Source: Lateolabrax maculatus
Lineage: Eukaryota; Chordata; Actinopteri; Acropomatiformes; Lateolabracidae
Direction: 5' to 3'
DNA length: 64,000 nt
NCBI GenBank assembly: GCA_031216445.1
Contig: CM062199.1
Span: 5,180,501-5,244,500 of the forward strand
Shown piece after piece: positions 35,574 through 47,679 of this stretch (the first letter of the stretch is position 1; every line of letters begins with the position of its first letter). The notes under the pieces were generated by a model, which was not told the DNA's origin, did not search any database, and saw only the letters and a list, made by a program, of their open reading frames with translations. Made by a program: the position numbers and the translations under genes.

Positions 35574-38500
35574 GGGACATGTTTGTTCCACAATTTCCAG
35601 AGTAAAATGTTCTCTATGAATGAATGACTTCACTCTGACCTGCTCTGAAAGCCTAAACATTGCCCATCTTCCCTCTTCCTTCTCTCCTCTCTTTTTTTTG
35701 CTTCCTCCCATCTTTGCTTTGCTGATCAGTCTGAGCGATGGCTGACGCTCATCAGAGCATGTTTACATGCTGCTCCTCTTCATTCGCAGTTAAAGGACAC
35801 TGCGATGACTGTGAAAAAGTAACAGGTTTAATGTAAGGACACCATCAACATATCAATCACTGCATCCCATCAGAGGGGAGAACTGAGGCTGGTATCGTCC
35901 TGGTAGGGGGCTCATTGGTCGGGTTATTAAAATGTCGGTGGTGAATGTGCTGTGTGCTCCTAATGACAGGTCTGTCTGAAGCCTGGCAGACAGCACAGCA
36001 AGCTGCCTGCCATATTATTACTATTCCATTAGAATAAATTAGCATGATCAGCCCTGTATGAGCAGTCTGGCCTGGGTTTGACTACATAAAAATGCCACAG
36101 GGCTCCGCTTACTGGATCCCATCTAGATAAGAGCTGGAGAGATGGGACGGTCACTAATCAATGTCTCATTATGTGATACAACAGCATAAATGACTGACCA
36201 ATGCGGTGTTTCTGTCATCATATGGTGAAAAATCAGGCCCTGATCTGAGTGTGGTTTAACTAGGTCAACACAAGCTAGAGCAAATGATTAACTGCTGTGA
36301 GTCACGCTCTGGAGGCTTGTACAGCTTCGTAGTTAAAAGCACAACAAGTCAGTCGCGTTTCCATTTAATGGCTGAATGACTGTGACCTCCGACCCGGCGC
36401 TTTTAAAAAGAGCCCACAGTTGCTATTGAGTGGATAATGGATGGTAAAAGCAGGCTGAAATATCAACAGTCAATTTCCTTCATTGATTATCGACCGATTG
36501 AACCGATACGAACGTCTGCAGATCGATTCTCCAGTCAATGAGCAGCCGGAGGAGCAGAGTCGATACATGAGGACTCTGTATAAAGCTTATCTAAGTGTGA
36601 CACCTGCAGACACACAGGTGGAATGACACACCTTCACCCACTCTCTGCTCGACTCTTCCTCAGTGATGCAAATGGCGACCTTTGACCCAGTGTGAAATGA
36701 TCCTCCTGCAACCCAGACACTGTCCTCCACAGCAGAACAGCCACTGCTGCAAAGTTTTAAGCTGCTGCACCGATTTGCATGACTAATCGCTTGCCCCTTG
36801 CCCTTTGATCGGGTTCATTTAGGCGGGTGTGAAAGCTTTGTATCGAACTCAAAGGTAAATCTTTGGACTTGTTCATTGCGGTGTAAAAGAAAGTCAAACT
36901 GGATTTATCTAATGGCAGATGTGTAATTTGAGCATGAAATCAAAAACTAAACTACTATTAAATCCGCCCGCTGATTTGGAACAGTCAAGAGAGCAATCTG
37001 TATTAGCAATCAGTATAATTATGCAAGATGATTTGGTAACCCTGGTAACATGTATGCACGTCAACATGTGCAGGGACTGTCCCCGATCAATCAGAGTTAA
37101 TAGTAGTTAAAACGGAAGTGCGTTGTGTTTGTCTCGTACTCCATGTGGTTTGTCAGTTCCTGGTCAAAAGCTGAGTCACTGAAACACAGTAACTACCAGC
37201 TTTGTAATAACACAGTACAAAATGTCTCTTTTTTTGTCCCATTTATATCTGTCCATCATTATTTATGACTTATGAGGTGCAGTTGCATTCTCATAAACAT
37301 ACATAGTATATGAAATATATCATATTCTCTTTCCAATGTTTCAGGCTTATCACAAATAATATGCTTGTAGTGACATTTTCAGACCCGAGATGACATCTTT
37401 AATTGCTGAAAAATTGCATGAAATTGAAAATTATGAATGTCTTGGGTATAATTAAATATATGCATTTCCCTGAAATTCAGCATGACATATTTGGTGTTTT
37501 TGGAAACGTCTGCAGGTTCATTGTGATATGTGTCAATTTTGCGTCCATCTAATGGTGGCTGACACAAAATTGATTCCACCTTTAACAAGTTCATACCATT
37601 TGTATTTACAGTCCTAAAATCCCAAATAAAGTTCTGCAGCAACAACAGCAGTATGTGTGTAATAAATATAGCTGTGGTATACATTATATCAAGAAAATAC
37701 AGTAGAGTAGAGGGACCTACAAACAGTCAAAAATAAAGATCTTAGCAGATGGTTCAGCAGCATTTGAAAGTCTCGCTGACATCCTTTACCTACACGCTCC
37801 CTCTTTCTAACCTTGACCCGAGCAGCTTACAAACGGAATCACATCAATGAAGCGAACAGAGATGCATTGCATTTATGAGTTTGGAATTAGTTTAGCTTAA
37901 ACTCATTTCATCATCTGTGAGAAGTCAGCTCCCTGAAGTGTACTTACTCTCACAGTAGCAACCTACCCGCCGACACAGAAATAGACCCGCCGCAGACAGC
38001 TGCCCCCCCCCCCAAAAATAGGATTCATCACAGGACTAAATCTCATCAGAGTCACGTAATTATAATTTGTAGGCAGGAAATGAATTAGAATATGAGTAAC
38101 AGGGAGAGCTGGCCGTGGATGTGACACGGTGAAGTTTGCCTGAGTAGGAAGTTCATGTCAACAGTTCAGAGATTGCATGAACTTAAAATATCCCAACACC
38201 CACATACACACGCAGAATAATAACTAGCTCTTCCCCAGAAGCTCAGTAGCAATTGATAATGTAATACCAGCTGGGTAATTTAATAATTTGACATTCAATT
38301 CTAAAGATGATCTCTAATGTTCCAGTAAAATCACTGAGAACGTAGCAAATACTGATATTATGATGATGAAAAGGTTAAATTAATGTAATATTGTATTGTA
38401 GGCGAAACTATGGTTACGACATGAGTTCATGGATGTTCTATGGCATTTAACTGTATTCATAGTTAGCCTAAAGTTCAGAAAAATGTAACTGTGACAGACA

Positions 38501-38633
38501 GTTGTTGGTTTGAATGGGGATAAATGTATGCATAAAGATTTTAACAATAGACAAGCATGTTTAATTAATTACACGATCTGGATGATTGCTGCACAAATAG
38601 ACGGATCAGAACCCCAGCCCGTGTGTTATTTAC
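35574..38633. other. Intronic sequence downstream of exon 2, no gene seen
   Basis: No further exon, RNA gene or clear repeat was recognised between the pyrimidine tract and the exon 2 donor. Confidence 0.4.
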
Positions 38634-38830
38634 CTATGGTGTAGCCTCTCTTCAGCTCGCCACACCGGGGGCTGCGGCGCTGGGAGTTGGTGGTGTTGTT
38701 TTCCTGCACGGCGAGGCCAGTGGTTGTCTTGGCAACAGGTGGTGCAGCCTTGTTGAGGGGCGAGGCTGGCACCAGAGTCGGGGAGAAACCTTGACTGGCA
38801 ATATCCACCGACTGAGACTTCTTCTTCAGT
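38634..38830 (-). CDS. oxr1: OXR1 exon 2
   Basis: The acceptor is ...tgtcctgcag|A and the donor is ATAG|GTAAAT on the minus strand. Between them, 65 complete codons read LKKKSQSVDIASQGFSP to ELKRGYTI. Mammalian OXR1 has LKKKSQSVDINAPGFNP to ELKRFYTI over, by my count, the same 65 residues. The two ends are conserved, while the Pro/Ala/Thr-rich middle has diverged. The exon enters with one base (A) of a split codon and leaves with G, which joins AT of the next exon to give DTGQKK. The region precedes the LysM domain and is probably a disordered, lysine-rich N-terminal segment. Because the first base is A, the split codon ends in A. An upstream exon ending TG, as implied by mammalian starts with W before LKKK, would create a stop here, so another first exon must be used. 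Confidence 0.96.
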
Positions 38831-39319
38831 CTGCAGGACACAAGCAAACAGCAGAGGCAGAACACATTATTGTGATGTTTATAAGACTGAAAACTATTAT
38901 TTGTGCCACAGTGGAGTGGGAAATGTTGCCTGACCGTTCCAGGGCAGGCCAATCAAAGCGTATTTGCATCTGAGGTTGTCAATGTCACAGAAATGTAATT
39001 GTGCAAGACTTTTTGCAGCGGCAAGGAAGTTGGGAGAAAGAATCAATAGGCTAATCACACCCTTGTTAAGGGTGAATTTATTAGGATCGCTCTCCTCACC
39101 CATAGCAGACAGTAAAAAGGGATAAAGCAATATCCAATTGGAGGACAGCCGGAGTCCAGAGTTAAGACCTTGCTGGAGACAAAATCATAGTGGGTAACAG
39201 CCTGAAGAACAAATGTTGGAGCAAATGTATAGTTGTTGTAGAGGTGGAAAGGTTGCAGATGATGATTTCTTCCTGGACTAATCTAACTCCCTTTTTAAGT
39301 ATCTTGGCAAAACATCCAT

Positions 39320-39490
39320 GGATCGTTTACAAAGGCAGAATGCTGCTTTAAAGCTTTTAACCGGGTCCAACTCAAGATTCTTGTGGTCACTTTTAGAGCT
39401 CTGCGTAGCCTGTTTACATTAGAGATCTACTGCAGCCCGATGTCACCACTAGTCTTTAAGGATAGATATTCCTTACACATTCACTTTTGC
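39320..39490 (+). mobile_element. LINE 3'-end fragment (RT C-terminal region)
   Basis: The plus strand reads 'caaaggcagaatgctgcttt' and 'aaccgggtccaactcaag', then 'attcttgtggtcactttt' and 'agagctctgcgtagcctg'. In translation this gives QNAALKLLTG...LVTFRAL in shifting frames. This resembles the QNAAARLLTG...LLVxxxKAL segment near the C-terminus of fish L2/Rex-type LINE reverse transcriptases. It is frameshifted and broken, hence a dead fragment. Confidence 0.5.
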
Positions 39491-40304
39491 AGGAAAAAAG
39501 CCTTTAGAAGTACACTGCTTATGTAAAACGTATCAAAAGATACTGGGTAGCAGAGCTAGGTCAAATCAAATCTGCCTACGACAACTCCTCAAAGCCTATT
39601 AAAAGGATGACGGAATCCTGGGTTTGGGTTTACACAGTTTATAAATGAGTTCACTCGGCTAATCTGAACAGGTAATCCCAACACACAGCAGCAGGTCTAT
39701 CCACTTACTTATGTTCTCACACACCTATACAGGCAAAATGCACAGCTACACTAACAAACTGACACACAAACCCATCATAACAGAAAGTAAAAAGAAAACA
39801 AGATCATACTTAGGTGCTCCAGGAAAAAAAGAGGGGAAATGGCTCTTGAAACACTGTCTATCTATAGTCTGAAAAAGTCCTGAAACAGCAATACAAGATT
39901 CCCAGCACTCCGCTCACACTTTCAATCATTCCACCAAAACTGCTGAAGCGAACAGAATCTTTCTGCCCATTTCACCCAAGTGCCCATCCCCTGATGGACC
40001 AAAGCAACACACATGACATAGTGTCTAACTGCCTAATGAAAATGCATAATCTCCATGGAAATGCTGTCCATCACTGCCTGTGTGTCTGTGTGTGTTTGTG
40101 TGTCGATATCTAACAAACCCAAACTGTCCCGAGGACGGGGGCATACAGAGCGGGCTGAGCTGTGAATAAACACCAGGAGAAATGATGTCCTGCTTCACAG
40201 AAGTGTTCCCCAAAATCTATTTAGTTTAAAACACATTCACTAAGCATTTTTCTTCAAATATATTCACAAAAACTGAAAAAAGCTCTGAATGGACTGCATT
40301 CCTT

Positions 40305-40784
40305 TAGCCTGGGAACAGACAAATCTGCAGCCTCCTGTTTTATTTGCTCTGGCAGATACGTCTGGCTCCCCATCCCGTTCATACAGATTTCCACCCGACC
40401 TGGAAAGTGTCTGGCCAATCACATCCATTTATCTGATATGGGGGCGGATTTGATACGATGACTGACAGAGGAGCCCCGTTGAGGCATTTTCGTAAACAAC
40501 CAAGATGGCTGCTGCTAAAGTAGAACGTTCTGTTGAATCTGCTATCACATCAGTATTAAACAAACTGGACTGTATATTTTCTCTAAAAGAAGAACAAACA
40601 ACTGCACTTAAAAGCTTTTGCTGATAGGAAAGATGTGTTTCCTTCTGACAGGATGACGTTTCGTTGCTCTCATTGGTTAGACATTTTGGTCTGCGCCCGT
40701 CGATAACGCCCTTTGGAAATCGAAAATGAACTGAGAGGTTCAGACTAATTTGCATTTGTGAATTAGTCTGGTGATGCCAGGCTA
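40305..40784 (+). mobile_element. TIR element carrying a helicase-like exon relic
   Basis: The ends are TAGCCTGG and CCAGGCTA, followed inward by related GAACAGAC(A)AAT and CATCACCAGACTAAT stretches. The direct repeat GCATTCCTT flanks both sides (40296-40304 and 40785-40793). Inside, ATG at 40505 opens a frame MAAAKVERSVESAI... through LKEEQTTALKSF before stops. Shifting frame then gives ADRKDVFPS. This resembles the start of RecQ-like helicases borne on some teleost transposons (...LKxEQxxAL...KDVF followed by the Walker A region), with the helicase core missing. It is probably a non-autonomous deletion derivative of such an element. Confidence 0.75.
40505..40624 (+). pseudogene. Truncated RecQ-like helicase N-terminus inside a transposon
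   Basis: 39 codons run from ATG to TGA: MAAAKVERSVESAI, then TSVLNKLDCIFSL, then KEEQTTALKSFC. The pattern is an amphipathic helix followed by an LKxEQxxAL motif, as seen ahead of the helicase core in RecQ-type proteins. The frame is lost after LKSF. A +1 shift continues ADRKDVFPS for a few residues, and no Walker A (GKS/T) or DEAH motif follows. It is not expected to make a functional protein. Confidence 0.5.
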
Positions 40785-41197
40785 GCATTCCTTTTCTATT
40801 TTTATAGATTTTTCTACCTTATGTTTTATCTTCTTCCTACAGAGCCGCATGTGGTGGGAGTGTTCACAAAGCTAAACAAAGGCAGACAAAGTTACTCGGA
40901 TATGCCAGATTGTGCTAATGACTATTTTGAGGAAGCCGCCTGTTTGTTTGGATGGCACATAATGAGGTTGGAGAATGAGTGAGAAGAAGAGACCTGCTGC
41001 TGCTGTTAATGGCTGAGGAGGACGAGGGGGAGACAGACAGAGAGACAGAGACAGAGACGGAGAGCGAGAAAGCTGTGTGAAGTCTATCTCCACTCCCTTA
41101 GGAGTTTGTACTAATTACTGTCTCATCAGTAGAGCAGAAGCCCCTCTTCTAGCTCGTTTCACTGAGCTACAAGGCCAAACGGTATCAAAACAGAGAG

Positions 41198-41200
<3 letters not shown>

Positions 41201-41252
<52 letters not shown>
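41201..41252. repeat. (GT)26 microsatellite
   Basis: Uninterrupted GT repeat of 26 units. Confidence 0.97.
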
Positions 41253-41253
<1 letters not shown>

Positions 41254-41639
41254 AGAGATCAAATGAGAAGGAAGAGACAGAATCAACGCGTTAAAGTGTC
41301 TCACAAATAAAAGATGGAAATAGACAGTGTACAGTACATCCATGTGTGTTTGCGTACAGCTTGTGTGTACAGTTCATTCATGCTTTTTTATAGCATGACA
41401 GCAAAGTCCAATCAAATACCAATTTATTCCACTGCTTCACAGGCTTGTTTCTAAAAACTTTACAGGCAAAGTTGCAGCACAATCCAACTTATTAAAAGTT
41501 GGTCCCAAAGCAAAATGAGACAATGCAGCACACAACTACATGAACAACAAAGAAACAAAACTGAACAGCCATCATTTCTAATCAACACTAATGTAGCTTT
41601 CAGTAGTTTAGTGTCAGTTCTTAAGCAGCTCAAGACTCA

Positions 41640-41880
41640 CAAGACTGAACTCATGTCAGACTCAAAACAGCGTTGCTTGTGTCACCTGAGTCATATGCAG
41701 GGCTGTAGTCAAAACCACTTTAAGTCGAGCTTTACGCCAGACCAAGTCCAAGCAATTTCAAAATCGAGTCTATACCGAATTCAGGTCGAAGCTGAGTCAA
41801 GACCAAGTCAAAACAGGCTGAGACCGAAAAGACAAAACCGTTCAATATTTTTATTTGATTAGTCCTACTGAGTCTTGAGT
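41640..41880 (+). mobile_element. AAGTC/GAGTC-rich dispersed repeat
   Basis: The words 'gagtc', 'aagtc' and 'accaagtc' recur irregularly through about 240 bp (for example 'agaccaagtccaagc', 'gctgagtcaagaccaagtca'). This resembles a fish repeat family made of 'gagtcaagtcc' words. It could instead be a local degenerate tandem array. Confidence 0.5.
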
Positions 41881-44224
41881 TGCTGTATTCTATTACAAGT
41901 GGAGATTTTCTCAGGTATTCTATACGCTATAACTATGGCTGCTTGTGTTTAAACTTGTTTTACACTTATTTGTGAAATAATTAACTTAAAAATATTTAGA
42001 CCTGAGTGTAAAGCCAAACTTCTCTGGATTTAAAAGTTAGTAACACTGGTGGTTTTTGTTGGTTTTCTGGAGGCATTTACAGCAGTGCCAGTACAAGCCT
42101 TATGCTCAGTAATACCATGTCATATGATCCTATGATATAATGCAATGGTTTCATGAAAGGGGCAGGCTCATTATATCAGTTTGCTGACACTGAAATGTAA
42201 CTACTGGGTATATAACCGTGTTTAGAGTTGACACCATTTTTAAAATGGCTGTGACTCTTACTGACGTAAACTGGCACTGACATGTGACAAAGATCCCAGG
42301 CTCACCCCTGTAACCTGATGTCAGGTCTAACAGCAGAGGATGGTGCTTGTTTTTCTCCTCACCTCCCCCTAAACATTCCACCTCCAGCTCCCCACTGTTG
42401 AGTTTTTGTCCAATAATGCTTGTTTTATTTTTTCTTGCTGCAGTATATGTACTGTACGGTCAGCATTTTCTTCTGCTGCGTGTTGCCAACATTTCCCACT
42501 GCCTCAGGCTCTGTACTCTGGTAACAATGTCCTGGTCACAGGCTCTCACAGATCACCTGCGTGGTCCCACGAGGGCCAGCGGTCACACTCAGACCCGAGT
42601 ATGTCAACTGCATGACAAGAATGTGAAAAATGCTGTACAGGATGCCATTTTTGTCCATTCATCTTTAATTTCACACATGTTTTTGTGCACCTTGAAGCTC
42701 ATTTGTGCCCTGAGGCTCCATTAGGAAGTTGTGACCCTGCTAAGAGCTCGCTTGTGGTCGGCATAGTCCTTTCTAATGTATATCCAAGCTGTGAACACAA
42801 CATTACTGACTCAGGTAATGTAACCCTGAGAGCTTTAATGTTGTACGCCTACTTCAGCTACAGCCTTCAGCAACTTGTGTTTCTCTTTGTTGTTAATGGA
42901 GCAACAAATGAGTATTATATCCCTTATCTAAGTTAAGAACGTGGCTTTCACAGCAGGTTCCCATTAACTTAAGTGTACTGTAATGATGACAAAGCCAAAT
43001 TGGACACATTTGGCACAAAAAGATTCAAACCTATTAGACAGAGCTACACAGTTCGAAGCAAATAGCATCATTGTAGTGTGACTGTAAACTTCAAGTGTCA
43101 AACTGTGCAAACCAAATTACTCACAGTTGCACAATCAATCCAAATTATTTGGGGTATGCGTGACTCAAAAATACAACACTAGGAATTTACAGCATCCGAT
43201 GTAATGTTTACTGTATGAAGTGGTCCCCCTCTGTACGAGCTGAAAGTGTGAGGTGTTAGAAAGAGAGGAGTTTCACAACCTAACTGGTAATACGTGTCAA
43301 CACCTCACCACAAACGCACCCTTCTTAACTGTGAAACCCAGAAAAAGGCGCTGGTGCGAAATTGCAGTAAGATTAAGAGGCTTTTCCTCTCACACCAGTG
43401 AGGAACTGGCTGCTCGTGACGCCATTGGTTAAACGTTGGGGTGGGTTTTTTATTATTTTTTTTCTGGGTCCTGAGCCATGATTGCACCAATCTCCATCTC
43501 CCCTGCAAGCGAAGAGCTCATGAGCACCAGAGAGGAATGAGAGGCGCACGTCAACAAAGCCACCAGCTGTGACAGATTCCTATCTATGAGCAAATGCGTA
43601 CACAAAGATGAATAGAGGAAGGGGAAAAAATGAAGGCAAACAGACGCAGAGGCATTTTGTTTTCTCCCCTGCTGTTGTGATATGACCTGGGCCAGGAGGC
43701 AGTGGTATATTTACAGCCCTGCCAAACTGGCATCACTAAGATTATCCGACTCTACAGGGATCCACGTGGTTTGGCAAAGGATGCATAAACAACATGAAAT
43801 TTGGGGCTAAGTCAAAACACACTTATCGCTCCCCTACTAAGAGGGATTAGACCTGAAAAAAAGGGGGCTGCCTTTGCACTGCCTTCCATTCCTCCTCTTT
43901 GCTTCGCTTCCCATTCCTTGCCTTGCAGCAACAACATAATACATTTTTTCATGGAATTGGTGTTTACATACAGCAGCAGATAGGGTGCTGTGCTATATAA
44001 AGTCCATAGGGGAAGGCTGGATTGACGTCATGCTCTGTTGTAGTGCTGACAGCACAATGACTAACAGTAATGATGCCTTAGAGTCCTAATACTCTGAATG
44101 CTGCTTATGCAACTTTGAAAGAAAACGAAGGGAGGGAAACGTCTTATCACATTTATTTATTGCAAAGACGCCCAATTTAGTGCAAACACAAGGAGTTCTA
44201 ATTTCTTAAAGCTGATTTCAATAA

Positions 44225-44228
<4 letters not shown>
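41881..44228. other. Intronic/upstream sequence, no gene seen
   Basis: No exon, RNA gene or named repeat was recognised in about 2.3 kb. Confidence 0.4.

Positions 44229-44284
<56 letters not shown>
44229..44284. repeat. (TA)28 microsatellite
   Basis: A 56-bp uninterrupted TA repeat, fully self-complementary. It can extrude as a cruciform and is a likely assembly and polymorphism hotspot. Confidence 0.97.
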
Positions 44285-44287
<3 letters not shown>

Positions 44288-45789
44288 AATATTAACATTT
44301 TAAAAATTACATTTGGATACGGTTTTAAATATGATGCGATACTCATGGTCTGATACCAAGATGATATGGTCTTTGATAACTTTACTTTGAAGAATATAAA
44401 GAAATGCTAAATGTTGTCTAAACAGAGACAGGCGTACCCGTCTAAAAAATTATAAATTAGGATTTAAACTGTAAATCAGTGAAGAAGGCTACAAATCTGA
44501 GCAAACTTGACAGTTTAACAGTCGGTGCCACAGAAACATTTCAAACAGTGCAAAATAAGAATTAAAGTCCAATTCCCAGCCCAAGGCACCATTCACTTTG
44601 TTTTACAGCCTCGGTTTATCAATTATGAATTAAACTAATATGGCATTCTGTTATCCTCCTCAGAGGAAACTAGGATGAGGACTCATTAGGTTTACATACA
44701 AAAACATGAGGAGAGGTCTTCTAATCCTGAGGGAATAATCTGCTAATAATCTCTTGTCAACATCCTCTTGCCTTCACACCATCCATCCATCAGACTTGTA
44801 TCAAATTACTATTTGAAATGGATTGCAGGGATTTCGGTTCCTGCCGTCTCCGAGGCAAGCAATCATAGCAAAACAATTGGACAACTGTGGACTAGCTTAA
44901 GCTTAATAGGAATGAGTCAGTCACCGTCGAGGCAGTCGGACTGAAGCCGTGCTCCCGATGCTGACACGCGGGGAGGAAGAGAGGGCAGCAACAACCTGTG
45001 GCCATGCATGTTAATGAGGCTCTCCGTTGCATCCGGAAGCCTAATGAAATACAGCTGGACCTCGCCGCTCTGTGCTCTGCTGTCGGACACCTCCGCATAA
45101 TGATGTATGGAGCTCTACGCTGCATTACGCTCATCTGCCCTTGCTAAATGCCACAGCAGCAATTCTGAGTCAAAGGGTTATGTGGCAGTTTTGACCAATG
45201 AGGCTTTAAACCTCGGCTGCCTCTGGATCAAAGCGGTGAGAGTGGAAGCTAAAGACCAGCCACAAAGTGGACTGATAAGTGATAACTTCATTAATTCTTG
45301 TATCCTGGACTCGAGCTTGACTGTGTGTATATTTTACTGGAAAAATAACCAAACATTTGACACTCAGAATTAGAAAGCACTGTTTGAAAGCATCGTTTAA
45401 GTGCCAGTCCTTGAGCCGGTGTTGAACAATGCAATCAAAAAGCGAAGCCCACCTCCCATCTCTTTTATTGGTTATATAACACATTAAAGAGCCTTCCTAT
45501 TACTGAGAAGTGAGGCGCAGTGTTTCCTCGCTGAGTGGGTGTCCATTTTGCACGCCCTCCCCCCCACCCAGCTCCAAAGCTAGTTTGATGTGTTTTTTTT
45601 ATTCCTGACACATCTCCTGTTCAGAAAATGCTTGTTTTTTTTTTTCTTTTTTTTTTTTTACTTCTTTGAGACCCTCTAACGTTCTCTTTGACTTTTTTTT
45701 ATGTCTCCGTTTTTTGTTTCCCACTGGTGATGGCAGACAGAAGCCAGCTCCTGCAGCCTGGGTGGAAGGAAGAATAAAAATATGAGAAG

Positions 45790-45840
<51 letters not shown>

Positions 45841-46070
45841 TGAGAGAGAGTTTCAGTCTGTTACACTGTAATAAGGAAGTGAGATCTGCTGCTGAGACAA
45901 GACAGAACGGCAATATACAACTACAGAAACTCTGAATGACCTTATGGCTGACTGTGGTAGAGCAGTGTGCATTTTCTATGGCGTCACTTCTATTAAGTAA
46001 ACATAATTTACTATAATTTATTGGCTGTTAATTTGCAATTAGGTGTTAAACATCTAAAACTGTAGATGCA
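44285..46070. other. Intronic/upstream sequence, no gene seen
   Basis: Contains T-homopolymers at 45593-45600, 45633-45659 and 45693-45700. The 44930-45150 stretch is somewhat CpG-rich, but no exon could be supported. Confidence 0.35.
45793..45838. repeat. (TG)23 microsatellite
   Basis: Uninterrupted TG repeat of 23 units, followed by a short GA run. Confidence 0.97.
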
Positions 46071-46690
46071 GTGGTGGGTAGTCACTTAGTACATTTACTA
46101 ATTACTGTCTTTAAGTATAATTATGAGCTACTTGTACATTCATTTTTGTGCTACTTTATACTTCTACTCCACTACGTTTCAGAGAGAAATACTATACTTT
46201 TTACTTCACTACATTAATTTGGCAGCTAAGGTTACTAGTTACTTTGCAAATTTAAGATCTTAAAAACCTATAATGATAATATAAAATATGATTCACATTA
46301 CATTAAACTATTTAACAGTATATAAAATAGTAAAATTAGCTTCACTTTGATCAGCTACAACAGTAAAAGGGAAGACTGTCCTGACTAAGAAAAGAGAGGA
46401 GGTCTGTAGTCAGTTACTGATTTCCTCTAACCAAGACCGATCATCACAACTGTCCCCTACAATAAACATGATGACGAATGTCCTCTAACCCTAAATTTGA
46501 GATTTTAACCAAAACCATGTGTTGCTCTTGAAAAACAACATATTTAGTTTTATTGCATAATGAATATTTTTGATATTTTAGATTCTACAAATACTATAAT
46601 AGTAGTATAACAGATAAAAGCAGTAGTACAATATTGCAAATTGTATATTCAAGTAAATTTTGAATGCAGGACTTTTATTTTTGAATTATT
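46071..46690 (+). mobile_element. 'cagtggtggg' teleost repeat, rearranged copy
   Basis: The left end is 'cagtggtgggtagtcactta', then 'tgctactttatacttctact', 'ccactacgtttcagagagaa', 'cagctaaggttactagttac' and 'aacctataatgataatataa'. This order is typical of a very abundant teleost element. An unfamiliar segment interrupts it after about 46365. The family's later motif 'ttttgaatgcaggactttta' appears at about 46657. The right terminus (a 'ccaccactg'-type end) is not found. Confidence 0.75.
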
Positions 46691-46829
46691 CCCCTTTTAA
46701 ACTTCTCAGGAGTGTTTAATTTAAATAATTGTTTGAAGTTAAAGAGTAAAAAGTATCCAACGTTTTACAAAAAAGCAGTCCAAGGAATGACTTCTGTAGC
46801 AGAACGTTGTTTTTTCTTCTTTCCTACGT

Positions 46830-46980
46830 TAATGGTCTCATGGCAAGTTTATCTTGTGACCCATTGAAGGGGCCCGACCCCTGGGTTGGGAACCACTCCC
46901 TAACTGGATATAAATATAAAACTAGCTCAGCTAGACCTGCTTCAACAGTAAAAGGCTACTTATGCATTAATTCTGAAAGG
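46830..46980 (+). mobile_element. Composite repeat fragment: hAT-like end plus 'cagtggtggg' interior
   Basis: 'cttgtgacccattgaagggg' and 'gacccctgggttgggaacca' form the characteristic end of the hAT-like family also seen at 16574-16814. It is followed directly by 'cttcaacagtaaaaggctac' and 'ttatgcattaattctg', an interior part of the element at 46071-46690. One element was probably inserted into the other. Confidence 0.55.
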
Positions 46981-47557
46981 ATCTTACCGTAACTGTAAGA
47001 CAAATAACAACAATACAAGTATACCTGAACCTCTGCTTCAATTTAAAAACTCCTGACAGTGTAAATAAAATCCCACAGACACCAGTTTGAACACTGAAAT
47101 CAACCCTTAACCAATCACACAGAATACTAAAACAATACCAGATGAAGACACCAGCACACAAAATGCCTCACCAGCCAACCAGCCCTCCGGCTGCGTCTAA
47201 TGATTTCTTCATCACTTAGCAGCATCTGCCAACAACGTCATACACCTCCATTTTGATCAAAAACCGGTCCATAAATCAACAGTTCGGCTCAGAAGCACAC
47301 AGCTGGGGGAAAGGCTGCTATTCATTTCCTATAAATGTATCAATATCACACAGAAACACCCCTCAGCCACGGCCTTTCACTTGACTAACAGAGGAATTAT
47401 CTTAGCTGACACAAGGCGGGAAGGGGAAAAGAGGAAAACGAAAAAAGAAAAAAAATCACTGCTTCATTAAGTGTCTGGCTCTGACTCCGGGGCATGTTTT
47501 TCTCCCTCACTTTCCTGCTCTGTGTGTATCACTCAAGCAGCAAATACAGACACGTAC

Positions 47558-47598
47558 AGAAATAAAAAGGCATGCACACTTGCTCTCTTTGTCCCCAT
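47558..47598 (-). CDS. Candidate OXR1 first coding exon A (low confidence)
   Basis: On the minus strand an ATG at 47598 has a strong context (CCAAGATGG). It opens MGTKRASVHAFLF plus two bases (CT) before GTACGT, which would join the A of exon 2 to give Leu and then LKKKSQSVDI. Upstream in the sense direction is a CpG-rich block with a CCAAT word. The donor is weak and no family resemblance is evident. It may be a chance match. Confidence 0.15.
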
Positions 47599-47679
47599 CT
47601 TGGCGACAAACACAAACACAAAACCCTGTCAGACTCAGCCGCTCAATCATACACAGCCTTCAGCGTTTGATTCAGTGGG

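Noticed and set aside
35240..35619. Long frames across the pyrimidine tract on both strands
   Set aside because: Ser/Phe/Pro repeats (and Lys/Glu/Gly on the other strand) are a by-product of the TTTCC-like tract.
42151..42381. Minus-strand segment ending CAGGG|GTGAGC as a first exon for OXR1
   Set aside because: The donor is good, but in the open frame the exon would end in phase 1, while exon 2 needs two preceding bases.
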